Assembly (NCBI GenBank): GCA_902729315.2
Contig: LR746265.1
Span: 5,994,892-6,058,891, forward strand
Direction: 5' to 3'
Length of the DNA: 64,000 bases
DNA from: Spirodela intermedia
Lineage: Eukaryota > Streptophyta > Magnoliopsida > Alismatales > Araceae
The translations under genes and the position numbers were made by a program. Of this stretch, positions 41,601 to 51,163 are shown in pieces. Each line of letters starts with the position of its first letter. Within the stretch, counting starts at the first letter, position 1. The notes under the pieces were generated by a model. That model made no database searches and had not been told where the DNA came from. It was given only the letters and a program-made list of their open reading frames with translations.

Positions 41601-42097
41601 GGGCTAAAAAGCAGAACATTTTCAGGCATAATGTCTCTTGTGTCTTGTTCATTTAGTGTCAAATTACCGTAAGAGTACTTAGTTCGCATTCTTCGTGAAA
41701 CAAACAAGCTCGAATTTGGCATGCCAAAAGCATCACTTTCTATCGAATACTGATCTAGAAGGAACACTGCTAACCTGTAGTGACATACGAGCTCGAGCCG
41801 AGCGCCCACAATACCATCCATAACCCCACCACGACGGGGATCCGTCGGAGAGCGCGGCGGTCTGCCGTCGTCCTCCTGAACCCTGACGACGTAAACCTCG
41901 AGAACGTTCCCGGCCGTGACAATTAGATTCGGAACGGGACCGAATATCCTCGCGACAGGCAGGTCCGCCTCGATATCGTCGTGCGCCACGGAAGGGATAC
42001 GAGGAGGGAAATCCGAGGGGGAGTGGGTGATGTAGCCGGAGGCGCAGTTCTCGATCCCCGTCGCCCAGTGCATCATCTTGAATGCCGCGTAGCTCAT
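8674..42097 (-). CDS. CPSF160: Cleavage and polyadenylation specificity factor subunit 1 (CPSF160)
   Basis: This is the large scaffold subunit of nuclear CPSF. It holds the complex together with WDR33/FY and CPSF30 for AAUAAA recognition and mRNA 3' cleavage. Twenty-six exons, all with GT-AG introns and matching phases, join to 4,329 nt (1,442 codons plus stop), the same length I recall for Arabidopsis CPSF160. Exons on the minus strand: 42097-41775, 39538-39392, 38880-38727, 36500-36365, 30034-29889, 29259-29164, 29047-28995, 27781-27650, 27541-27490, 27358-27245, 25997-25872, 25630-25502, 23523-23446, 21752-21630, 20106-20012, 17767-17574, 16611-15833, 15134-15054, 14959-14894, 14798-14721, 13621-13391, 12644-12513, 12396-12220, 10822-10637, 9263-8878, 8788-8674. 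Landmarks are the N-terminus MSYAAFKMMHW, an MMS1_N-type N-terminal half and a C-terminal CPSF_A region ending LHLGTSFL. The product should form three beta-propellers. No stop or frameshift was seen in the joined exons. Intron 4 is about 6.3 kb and carries a retroelement. Small boundary errors of a codon are possible. Confidence 0.93.
9577..9596. repeat. (AT)n microsatellite
   Basis: A pure TA run inside a CPSF160 intron (between exons 9263-8878 and 10822-10637). Confidence 0.8.
10088..10109. repeat. Poly(A) run
   Basis: About 22 adenines in the same CPSF160 intron. It could mark the tail of an old retroposed sequence, but I see no matching body. Confidence 0.7.
11599..11618. repeat. (AT)n microsatellite
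   Basis: A pure AT run in the CPSF160 intron between exons 12396-12220 and 10822-10637. Confidence 0.8.
21915..22270 (+). mobile_element. Ty1-copia relic: LTR end, primer-binding site, start of internal region
   Basis: TGGTATCAGA at 22134-22143 is the primer-binding site complementary to the 3' end of initiator methionine tRNA, as used by plant copia elements. The ~190-220 nt before it looks like an LTR (possible TGTTGG start at 21944), and the sequence after it could be an untranslated leader. It lies in the CPSF160 intron between exons 23523-23446 and 21752-21630 and points opposite to the host gene. No clear gag or pol follows, so it is a fragment. Outer limits are approximate. Confidence 0.55.
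26510..27065 (+). mobile_element. Probable solo LTR in a CPSF160 intron
   Basis: This stretch differs from the surrounding intron. It has a repeat-rich front part, then a T-rich segment with TCTGTAAATATAGAGTCTG and CTCTCTTCTTCATCGATC, as is typical of the R-U5 part of plant copia LTRs, ending near TGTTACA. It shares a GGGTGTGGGAAA motif with the LTR-like sequence at 21.9 kb. No pol fragment flanks it. Limits are approximate, and I could not confirm a target-site duplication. Confidence 0.4.
26707..26876. repeat. 32-bp tandem repeat, four copies
   Basis: Copies at 26707-26738, 26781-26812, 26813-26844 and 26845-26876 share GAGTTTTTCCTC followed by TAACCTCCTAGGATTT. The first is separated from the other three by 42 bp, and the last is diverged at its end. 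They lie inside the probable solo LTR. Confidence 0.8.
30152..30219. repeat. 25-bp direct repeat
   Basis: The same 25 bases (CTGAATGACAAG followed by ACTGATCAGCAAG) occur at 30152-30176 and 30195-30219, in CPSF160 intron 4 just upstream of exon 5 in transcription order. It is a small local duplication. Confidence 0.8.
30230..32850. other. CPSF160 intron 4, part without recognised element
   Basis: AT-rich intron sequence. The stretch 30,650-31,090 is less AT-rich and may be another decayed repeat, but I could not assign it. Other short open frames here match nothing I know. Confidence 0.4.
32860..35850 (+). mobile_element. Degenerate Ty1-copia retrotransposon with probable 3' LTR
   Basis: Conceptual plus-strand translation, with many stops and frame changes, follows copia pol order. 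Integrase-like pieces lie at about 33,000-33,290. The start of the reverse transcriptase is at 34,220-34,440 (a W-V-Y-T-L-K-Y-K motif), with an L-K-Q-S-P-R-A-W-F motif near 34,615-34,645. A DDIIITGND stretch lies near 34,755-34,780. An open 76-codon piece at 34872-35102 has the YQTLVGKLIYLSDT motif. RNase H-like YCDNKSAINIAHN lies near 35,320-35,355. A polypurine-like GGGAG stands just before a possible LTR start, TGATG, at 35563. The element lies in CPSF160 intron 4, opposite in direction to the host gene, and cannot be active. Confidence 0.85.
35851..36364. other. CPSF160 intron 4 between the copia relic and exon 4
   Basis: AT-rich intron with no feature seen beyond the donor site of exon 4 at 36364/36363. 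Confidence 0.4.
39274..39290. repeat. Poly(A) run
   Basis: A homopolymer of about 17 adenines in CPSF160 intron 2, just past the exon 2 donor site. Confidence 0.7.
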
Positions 42098-43501
42098 TTT
42101 CGCTGGGCTCCTGCTTCGCCGTCCCCCACGGTAGCGATGCCCTGAGATGGAGTTGGGAGGTGTTGGGGAGGAGAAGATACGACCCCGAACGAGCTTCGGA
42201 GTTTTTGGCGGGCTCGAGGCTTCACTCCCAGTCGAGCAGAGGCGAAGCCTTTTCGGTCCCTGAGGCTAGAGCCGGGAACAACCAGCTCAAACGTTCACTA
42301 GGGCAACTCCCGTAGATTTACGAAAATATCCTTCCTAACATCTTTATTTCAATATTTTTTAGATTTATAAAAAATGCAAATATTATCCTAACACCCATGA
42401 GAATGACGGAGGCTCGTGCTTCCCCTTCCACCCATCATAATTACCTTTTTTGACCTTGTATCTTTTTTCTCCCACTGTAGATCTTTGGGTCAAGATTTAG
42501 GGTAAAAAATGCCATTTTTAGCTATTTTTCATATAGTTAGGATTTTAGTTGACTCGTGTTCTTACTATATTTAGCTCACCTTCTACGAAATTTATACTGG
42601 AGGAATGAATGCAAATCACCTTCATATGTTCTAGATGGGTCTAGTGAGCTTAGGACCAACCCCAATAAATTTTCATATTTGGGCCTAAACATAATACTTA
42701 AGGTTGACCAAGCCTCATGAAGCCGTTGACTAATAAGTATCTCCTAGGATTCGGGTGATTCCGTGTTATTATAGCCTAATGGCCTGCTGCAAAATATCGT
42801 TGCATTACGTGTTTATCGATCCAATTTTAGTCAACTGTTCCTTTTATAGGCATATCCCGGCCTTGTTTGGCAGTACTAGCAGCGGGCATCTGGGGAGATT
42901 CTTTGCCGGGGACCTACCTGCACTGTAAAGAGACGGCATCAGGGTTTAAACTGAAGTTCGCGGGAGGCGATCGCCCGGGCCTTGGGCTTTGGGCCGTCGG
43001 CTTCCTTGCCTCCGGCTTGGGAGACAGGAAAGGGAGAGGGAACGACCATTGAAGCAGGCGCTGCTGCTCCTGCTGTTTCTCCTGTTGCCATCGTTGCCGC
43101 TGCTGCTTCTGCTACTTCTCCTGTTCCTGTTTCTGCTTCTAATGGAGAGGCTGCTCCAGCTTCAGCCCCCGCCCCCGCCCCCCCCTCTGCACCCCAACCC
43201 TCCCCACCCAGAAGTCGGAGACGGCGCAGTACAACTCCTGATCGTCGTCTTCCCGGATATATCATCTTGACGATAACTGCTGCTACGTTCTTACCAGCTC
43301 GTACCAGGTTGGATAACAAGACAAGGGTCCTCTCCTCGTGTCATATGTTAATTAGGAGAAGGCAGGATTGCCCACGCGGAGCATAACATGAACACACCAG
43401 GTTGCAAGTGAGGGAGCTATTCCTTCAGTTCTTTGTAAGAATTCCTGGACCAAGTCAAAAGAGACGGACCTCCGGAGGAAGTGGCGGCGCCCCTCCGTCT
43501 G
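42098..43501. other. CPSF160 promoter side and LBD gene 3' flank
   Basis: The stretch 42,098-42,310 is GC-rich and should hold the CPSF160 5' UTR and core promoter (minus strand). I saw no TATA box, which is common for housekeeping genes. The stretch 42,320-42,840 is AT-rich and empty. The stretch 42,850-43,390 is GC-rich with a low-complexity GCT/CTG-rich part that opens frames on both strands; see findings. The 3' UTR of the LBD gene should lie in this direction. Confidence 0.45.
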
Positions 43502-45583
43502 TCACTTGGAGACGGCCGGAGGAGGTAAGGTGGCGGCGGACTTCTGGCCCTCGACGAGCTCCCTCGCCAGCGATCGGAGATCGCCGCCGCCGGAGGGGTC
43601 CTCAATCGGGGCGAACTGCCGGCGGTTGACCTGCCGATCCTGCTGCTGCTGCTGGACCGACCACGGCAGATTCACCGGGGTTTCGAAGAGCGTCGCCAGG
43701 TCAAACGACGGAGGAAGACTCGACGCAGGTGGGAGCTCTGAGATGGGGATGGTCAGAGGTGAAGAAGGCGGCGGCGGCGGCGGCGGAGGGGGGGAAGTCA
43801 GCTCTAGCGTTGCAAGATGAGCCCGTAGGAGGGACAACTCGGCTTGCAGGCTCACCACCTGCACAGCGCAAAAGAAGGAGGTCAGCAGACGTCATCTTCT
43901 TCCTTGTAACGCCGCCGCAGGACTCGGGAAGCTTCCTCTAATAGAAAACACAGGTGAGGACGTTACGTTTCAGGGGGCCGGGGCGAACGTCTACTCTAAG
44001 TTCACATCATCAGTGTATGACAACATTAAGACAAGATTGATTTGATCGCCAACAGAAAAAAAAAAACAGCAAAGGGCGTTGCGTCCATGCAGTGCTGATG
44101 GCTTCATGGACGCCATGCTGACCGCATACACCGCTGTCTTCAGACTGAACGAACCAGTGAGTGAAGCCCGACTGCTCAGAGCTCTGCAGATGGTTATATA
44201 GAGAGGAACAGAAGGGGCGGTCTTCTCTTCGTAGTTCCTCACCGTCGGCGTTTCCCCAGACGGGTGGGAGTGGGGGATGGGATCGGCTTCCCAAAGGAAA
44301 CGATTCCGGCCATTCAAAACTCTCCGCTTTCCGAAACCAGAACACCGGCCATGACTCTCTAAGACCCTTTCATCCTCGTCAGGCCCGAAAGGAGGCCATC
44401 TTTACCCCACTGGGGAATGCAGTTCAGAGATCAGGAAGATCAGTGGAAGAAGCTCACTGGTCAGGGAGATAAGGCGTCTGGCCTTGTGACATCTTCCATC
44501 TCAGAAAAAAATCGAAGGAAAGGGAGGAAAGACCATAAGACAGAGCTGTTAGAATCAGGATTTCATGCTCATTCATATGCACTTTCATATAGTTCATTTC
44601 CTATACTTTCGGTTTATGCTACCACATAACTACGGGATAAAACCATGGTAGAGGTGCATGAATGATCATGATAACTCGAAGTGTACCATAAAAAGAAAGC
44701 GGTCGTAGAACAAATAATTGAGAAAAATACACGTTACCTCTCCGAATTGTATACGCAATCATTCAGTGAGTTAACATCACACAAAAAAAGCACGGAAGAG
44801 GTAAGGTGACGATATATCTATTATCCTTAAACTAAATGCGGGTATAACCTCCATGTTGCGCCATTTGAACCATGAGTTCATATCGATGTGCATATGTAGC
44901 ATAATTTTTTTCCATGGGAAAATCTTAGACATCAATGTTTTTTTGTTAGAACTGTTAACGCGACATGGTATTTACGAGAAATATCGAGAGATTCACTGAA
45001 ATGTTTTATCAAATGGCCCTTATTTCGCAGATCTCAAGCTGTAAAGTTTTATTTTCTGAAAACTATAAATCAAAGAAGCTGTAAGTCTGACAAAATCTAA
45101 ACCCGATTCCATAAATGTCGCGTTGATTGTTTAATGGATCTAAGCAGGGCACTAGGTTGTTGTCGCGCATAGTGATGGAATAGAATACCCTACTCTTTGA
45201 GGACTTCCGTTTATTGATGCCCACAGTGGAGTTGAGTAGGTAAGGAATACCTGTTGCTGGAGGGCGAAGATGTGGGAGACGCAGCCATGGACGGGATCAC
45301 GAAGCCGGGCTTGGGCCTCGTAGCAGATGGTAACGACGGCGTCAAGGCGCTTGTTGGCGGGGATGTGCATCAGCAGCTTCGACACGTTGCTGGCGCCGAA
45401 CACCTTGTGCACCGCCGAGAAGTTCGCCGCTCCCTGCTCGGAGCCGAAGTAGGGCGCGAATATGCACCCGCTCACGCACTTCCGCCTCAGAAACTTGCAT
45501 GCGCCGCAGGGACCTCCGCCGCCGCCGGCCCCTCCACCAGAGGCACAACCGCCGCTTAAAGCTCCGCCACCCCTTCCACTCAT
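43502..45583 (-). CDS. LOB-domain (LBD/AS2-like) transcription factor, copy 1
   Basis: Two exons, 45583-45251 and 43858-43502, joined at a phase-0 GT-AG intron of 1,392 nt, give 229 residues. The LOB domain has the zinc-finger-like CX2CX6CX3C (C26, C29, C36, C40), the GAS block with [14 protein letters not shown], and the DPVxGC motif. It is followed by FALQQQ and a leucine-rich coiled coil ([11 protein letters not shown]) typical of class I LBDs. The intron falls right after QQQ, the conserved position. The N-terminus is glycine-rich; the C-terminal half has a run of nine prolines and a glutamine-rich part. The LOB domain looks closest to the LBD18/LBD30/LBD31 group, which acts in lateral root, xylem and embryo patterning. 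That placement is from memory and tentative. Its paralogue lies divergently at 51164. Confidence 0.92.
44194..44200 (-). promoter_or_regulatory. TATA-like site inside the LBD copy 1 intron
   Basis: Minus-strand TATATAA is followed 81 nt on by an ATG at 44116 opening a short frame that starts [12 protein letters not shown]. It stands in an unusually GC-rich part of the intron (44,050-44,480). It could be an internal promoter, a remnant or chance. Confidence 0.25.
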
Positions 45584-45612
45584 GCTGTCGCCTCAAGTAA
45601 TCTCATGTTCAT

Positions 45613-45613
45613 A

Positions 45614-45662
<49 letters not shown>
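45613..45662. repeat. (GA)n tract next to the LBD copy 1 start
   Basis: A near-perfect GA run ~30 nt upstream of the ATG at 45583, so it reads CU-rich in the mRNA leader. It contains one GAGACA (TGTCTC on the gene's sense strand) at 45621-45626. Confidence 0.85.
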
Positions 45663-45665
<3 letters not shown>

Positions 45666-45944
45666 AGAGAATCGAAAGGAGTGTCAGCAAGGTGGGGCGG
45701 GGAAGACTATTCTCTCTGTCTAACTGGCCCTTTGTCTTTGAGCCAGCGAGAGAGAGAGAGAGGTGAGAAAGAGGAGAATGGAGAGGGGTGTTAGTGGAGG
45801 GTGGCGAGGAAGAGCAGTCTCATCCCTGTCTTACCTTTTGTCTTCTGGTGAAGGGTGGAAAGGGCGGGCGTGTTTACTGCTGGGCCTCGTTTGTTTTGTA
45901 TTGATGAGACTTTAAAGTCACGCGAAGCAGCAAGGCAAGCCTAA

Positions 45945-45948
<4 letters not shown>

Positions 45949-45982
<34 letters not shown>
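45949..45982. repeat. (CT)n microsatellite
   Basis: A CT run about 370 bp upstream of the LBD copy 1 ATG. Confidence 0.85.
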
Positions 45983-45984
<2 letters not shown>

Positions 45985-46189
45985 TCTCTTCTTTTTGTTG
46001 CTTGCGTGAAGCAAACACAGATAAAAACCTGAATCGAAATTTCTCTCTCCTTCCCTCCCTCCCTCTGTCCCTCCCCTCTCTCTTCTCTCGGTCTTCCGCA
46101 GGAGATAAACACGAGGTCTCTCCTCTAGTCTATCAGTTAGTAACAGCTCTCTCCAACTGCTTTATTTTCGCTCATACTAGCGATACTAT

Positions 46190-46192
<3 letters not shown>

Positions 46193-46244
<52 letters not shown>
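46193..46244. repeat. (CT)n microsatellite
   Basis: A pure run of about 26 CT units upstream of LBD copy 1. Confidence 0.9.
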
Positions 46245-46250
<6 letters not shown>

Positions 46251-47427
46251 TAAAAGTCTTCCAGATTTTCAGAGAAGAAGATCGACATTTTTATGTAATC
46301 TATAGACCGGTCGTCTCCATCTTCGTTCATATTCTCATGAACAAAGAGCAATCGTTCTCGGCTACGCAGAAGCCAATAGACGCCACCTTCGACTTGCTCT
46401 CACAGGTTTACGACCCGCCCCAACCCTGCCCGGACAGAATGAATAGACACTTGTTTGATCTCAAGATTTCTTCTTTATTGCCTCGCCCTGACGTCACTGG
46501 CAGTAAATGACCTTTTGGCACATCAATATATTCTCTCGAGGATTTAATATGTTTCCTTCGAAGCCCTGTAAGCGCAAAGAGACGCGTTCTCCCTTGACTT
46601 CTCCGAGCTTTGTCATCTTCGTGATAGCAGATTTTTAATTCCATTCTCCCGTCAGTGAGAGGATCTAAGATCTGTAGATAATGATAGGAAAGGGATACAT
46701 GACAACCAAATATGGCACTTCCAAGGATACAATAATTCAGACCCTTTTTGCGAATATGATATAATTATTATTCAATGATACTAATAAAGAATTCAATAGT
46801 ATCGAAAATACTTTATATTTTAGCAGTCAAATCATTGCGTATGAAACACGTTGAAGGCATAGAAAGATATGCCTTATTTTGTGTTAGAATGTTTTTATAA
46901 ATCGCGCTCCATTGGGTCTAGGGTGAGAAGCTATCACAGTAGACCCCATTGTCATGACTTCATTGTACTTTATGTTACTGCACGTTATCTGGGGATGATT
47001 CAGAAAAACCCTGAATACAATCTGTCTCAAGAAAACCCCACATGAGCGGAAAGTATTATGTAAGTTATATATTTATTTCTTTGTGTTTTCTCACAATTTC
47101 ATTTCTTCCTTTCCTAATTGAGTAAAACCCCAAGGTCTAAGTAGTTCAGCTTCACTGATTCAATGGCGTTTGTGTTAATCCTTTGCTTCCCCTTCCCTTT
47201 TGGCAAAGTTTGAAATTGAATCTTAGTTAGCTTGACTTTGGATGGCTGGGGATTGGCACATCTATGTGGTCCACGTCAACCATCGGTGCAGCTCCTACGA
47301 GATATGGATGTAAGATTTACCGAACTTATTAAACTAAAGTTAAAGAGGTTTTGTGCTCCTTCTCTGACACTAATTTTCTAATGCACTTGGCATGTGAGAT
47401 GCAGGAGAGTGAAGTGTGTTCTTCTAC

Positions 47428-47448
47428 TCTCTCTCTCTCTCTCTCTCG
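47428..47448. repeat. (CT)n microsatellite
   Basis: A short CT run in the LBD intergenic region. Confidence 0.8.
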
Positions 47449-48907
47449 ACAACTGATCGAGAAAATTCTGTCCATTTTACCGAAATTTCAATCTTAAGTG
47501 TCATGTGGTGCTTGCAAAATTCCTTTTTGGTATATATATATATTATATTCATTTTAACGATGAATCATTTTATATGTATATACATATAAAAAAACGAGAT
47601 CCTTTTGGCGATTCACTCATACTACAACCGCAGATACCACCCTATCCATCTAATCTCCCTGTGGCATGCGTGTAGTCTAAGATCCAAAGTCTGTTGTTCA
47701 TAAGCCCTCAACATCCCACGGTGCTAAGGTCACATATAACTTAGGATAGTGCCCTGAAGACATTTTTTTTACTGAAATATCTTCTGTTATAGGGTGTTTA
47801 ATGTAATATTATTATTATTATCACTCCTAATTAGAGGTTCTACGATATTTTTCACTAATAAACGTTCGACATACGTGATAAGGGTGCATTTAATCCTCAC
47901 CTGCCCAGAGAACCAGCAGTGCAGTCAGCACGCCAATAGTGAATCAACCGGAAACGAAGTCTATCCCCCCTGTACGAGACGTGTGAGGATCTTCGAGGGG
48001 TTCCTTCTGAAGTGTGTAGCCGGGGAGCTACCCGGAGAGTTGATGCACCAGTAGCCGACGATCGCAGCTTTGGGCGGCGGATGGTCAATTCGCCGGGGGA
48101 TCCCAGGAAGAAGCGCAGCCGGTAAGGACCCGCTTACCGGCAGCGCAAGCCGCACCCACGCCGGGGGCAATGAAAGGGATAAGAGGCGGGGTCATGGGCA
48201 GCGGGAAGCACCTGAAGGGCACGTCAGGACTGGCGACCTTTCCGTAACATACTAGTTCCTGCTCTTTCGAATTGTCTTATCTCACATCCATTCGGAGTTG
48301 CCTGTGAGCCTGAAGCTTTTGCAGAGTTGCGCAGCCGAGGATAATCAAAAAAACTGAAAAGTTGTAGTAAATGTTTAGGTAACATGGAAGACAGGGGGGG
48401 GATTGGGGGGTCAACGGGTCAAGCTGGTCAAGCCCCGACTTCAAGGCTATTTCTCAGTGGTCTGATAAAAACATAAAAAATAGAGACCGGAATCGACAGA
48501 TAATAGTTATCGCAAATATAATCATGGGATAATAATGTGCTCGGGGATTTCCGTTTGAATATAGTTGTGTACAATATTAATAGTATCTGATGAGACTTTT
48601 CGCACTGAGGTCTAGAGTGATGGAACAACTTCAGATATTTGCGACAAAAATCTTAGTTATTTTTTTAAAAAATTATGCCCATATTTCCATGACTTGCGTT
48701 TTAGTGTCTCGGGAATACAAATCACACTTACAAACCACCATAAGTATAGTCTTCTTATGGCCTTTTTTTTAATATTTGAATCTCAAAATAAAGTTCATTA
48801 AACAAAAAAAAAAGAGGCACTTTTCAAAGTAATAGAAGATTTTAACTTTAATGCATGAATTATATGTTTGATGGTCTTCTGGTTCTCCGTAAGTTATTTA
48901 CATGACG

Positions 48908-48931
48908 ACTCTCTCTCTCTCTCTCTCTCTC
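48908..48931. repeat. (CT)n microsatellite
   Basis: A short CT run in the LBD intergenic region. Confidence 0.8.
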
Positions 48932-50081
48932 CCCTCTCTTATATTACCATATCTGCAATCTTGAGCCGGACATGAACACCTTAAAGGTTTTTTCCTAGAC
49001 TTATCATTAGTAGTAGTTAAATCTTTTAACAACTATATTGTTATCAATGGGCATGTGGTGTGATGCACCGGGGCTTCCGACTATTATTCTATTGCCAAAT
49101 CGGCACCGAGAGGGTCCAAATCGGCAGCGTGGAACGATTATTCTATTGCCACATAACTATGCTAAGATTACCTACATGACGGCATGCTTATGTACGTCCC
49201 TATGTCTCTCTGCCTCTTATCCTCAATGCAAATGCATGCAAAGTTAGGATAGTACCTGGGTCTGTCCGCTTCTCTCCTTCTAAGCTTTACTCTGAAGGGA
49301 TTTGGGGGGAATCCGAGCCCAACAAAGTACTTCGTTACTTAGATTATGGCCATTCTAACTCATTATTTAGTTCTCTTTCTTCGTGGGTACATCACAGTCT
49401 TCGGTGGCATGCATGCAGGTTGAAGAAATCGTAGAAGGATGGAATCCGAGCCGAAGGGCTGATGTGATGGGGAAGATTTTACGCCACTGTAGCTCCGATC
49501 GACCATTGTTGACTAAGAGAAATCCAAAATTATAAACCATAGGGTATTCCTAGACCTATAGGCTAGCTTTTGTATGCATATGACGGGAGTCTCCGCCTCT
49601 TCCCTAAAGTCCAAGGGAAACAGACGACGATGCTGACCCTTTTAATGAAGGAACGACAGACAAGGTAGTCAACTAGGGTTCACGTAGACTGACGATGGAA
49701 ACGTCCAGTTAGCATGTGAGAGTATTCTTCTACTCCTTGAGCCCTCCTAGGTGACCATCAAGCTACAGCGGAGGTCCTCCCCCTTCCGTCATGCAACCCG
49801 TGGGGAGCACGGAAAGTTATACACGAGTGCCTCTCGAAAACCAGGTCCAAGGACAGAGAAGGAAGCGGAGGATAAGAGCAGACGAGGCGCTCAAGAAATG
49901 GTGGAGTTCGATCCAAGAGAGATTAAAGAAAGCCCCAGATGAGATACTTTCTCCGCCCCCCTCGTCCCATCCGCTACACAGCGACAGGCATGGCCCAACG
50001 GCAGCCGGACGGCGCGGTGCTGCAGCTGTCTCCCGCTTCCGCGAGAAAGAGAGAGAGATAGAGAAACGGTGGGGAGGGAGG

Positions 50082-50103
50082 GAGAGAGAGAGAGAGAGAG
50101 AGA
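50082..50103. repeat. (GA)n microsatellite
   Basis: A GA run in the GC-rich island upstream of LBD copy 2. Confidence 0.8.
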
Positions 50104-50685
50104 GGAATCTGGTGCAACATGCCGTAGGGTACCGAACAGCGCCGCTCCTGCTGCAACAGGAGTACCGCGACGAAGAAGAGGAAAGGCCAAAGCGGAGACC
50201 AGCACCAATTGGCCCGTCTCAGTGAAGGACCACTGGATCAACGGATCATAATTAATGTTGTGTGATGGCGGACGACGCTGACCGGGGAGGAGCATCACCG
50301 ATCTGGCCCAATTTGGGCCGTCGGATCAGATATCTGGATCACCACCTGGGAGACGCAGTTATTTTCCCCTGCTCCGTACGGATCTACAGACCGCGCCTGA
50401 CGGCACGTGCCGCAGACTGGGCTGGATGGGGGTTGCGTGCCCCCAGCGACTCGGCTGAGGTCGCGGGGCCCAGTAAGTTACGAACGATGACGTCACGCAT
50501 ACCGTCAGGTCAAATCGTGTCTCGGTCGTGGACTCGTTGGGTCCACGGGATGGGCGGTAGACGAGGTCCCGTCATGGCCGCTTCGGAGCTGCAGAGGAGG
50601 AATGTAAGGTGAGGTCCGGTTCCCCCTTTCCCCCTTCGTTTACCTCTCTTATGCTGGGTCCCCGTGGTGCAGCACGTAAGCTTAG

Positions 50686-50938
50686 ATAGAGAGGAAGAGA
50701 TAGAGAGAGAGAGAGACAGAAGAGAAAGAGATAGAAAGAGACAGAGACAGAGAGGAAGAGAGAGAGAGAAGCGAAAGAGATAGAGAGAGAGAGAGAGGAA
50801 GAGAGAGACAGAGGGGTAGAGAGAGAGACAGAGAAGAGAAAGAGATAGAGAGAGAGAAGAAGCGAGAGACAGAGGGGTAGAGAGAGGACGAGGGAGAGAG
50901 GGAGAGAGGGAGAGAGGGAGAGAGAGAGAGAGAGGAGG
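50686..50938 (+). promoter_or_regulatory. 250-bp GA-rich tract with six TGTCTC (AuxRE) cores upstream of LBD copy 2
   Basis: This almost pure purine tract lies 226-478 nt upstream of the ATG at 51164. It is not a simple repeat: GAGACA, the complement of the canonical auxin-response core TGTCTC, occurs at 50713, 50738, 50744, 50805, 50825 and 50866. GAGA tracts are bound by plant BPC/BBR proteins and TGTCTC by ARFs. Whether either applies here is inference, because GA repeats make GAGACA one substitution away. Confidence 0.5.
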
Positions 50939-51163
50939 TAGCCGTGTTGCTTCACGCAAACGTGCTGCGAGGGGGGGGACAGGCGAGAGGAAGCGAGGGT
51001 TCTTCGACGTTACTGCCGTGGCTTTAAAGACTGAGAGACCCACACGCATCGAAAGGCCGGGCAATCTTCCTTCCTCTTCTTCTTCTTCTACTCCGCTTCT
51101 CTCCTACCTCGCCTGTACCCATATCTTTGCTCGATAAGGCGCGATAATACTTGTTTGGCGGAG

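Larger units (their letters stand above)
45663..50685. other. Intergenic region between the two divergent LBD genes
   Basis: No gene recognised. It is AT-rich at 46.3-47.9 kb and 48.4-49.5 kb. Two GC-rich islands lie at 47,960-48,250 and 49,740-50,610. The second holds a 145-codon plus-strand open frame (49791-50225) rich in E/R/K that contains a GA run. I see no domain in it. Several CT/GA tracts are listed separately. Confidence 0.45.

Noticed and set aside
50510-51064. 184-codon minus-strand frame of S-L-S repeats
   Set aside because: It is the translation of the GA/CT tract, low complexity only.
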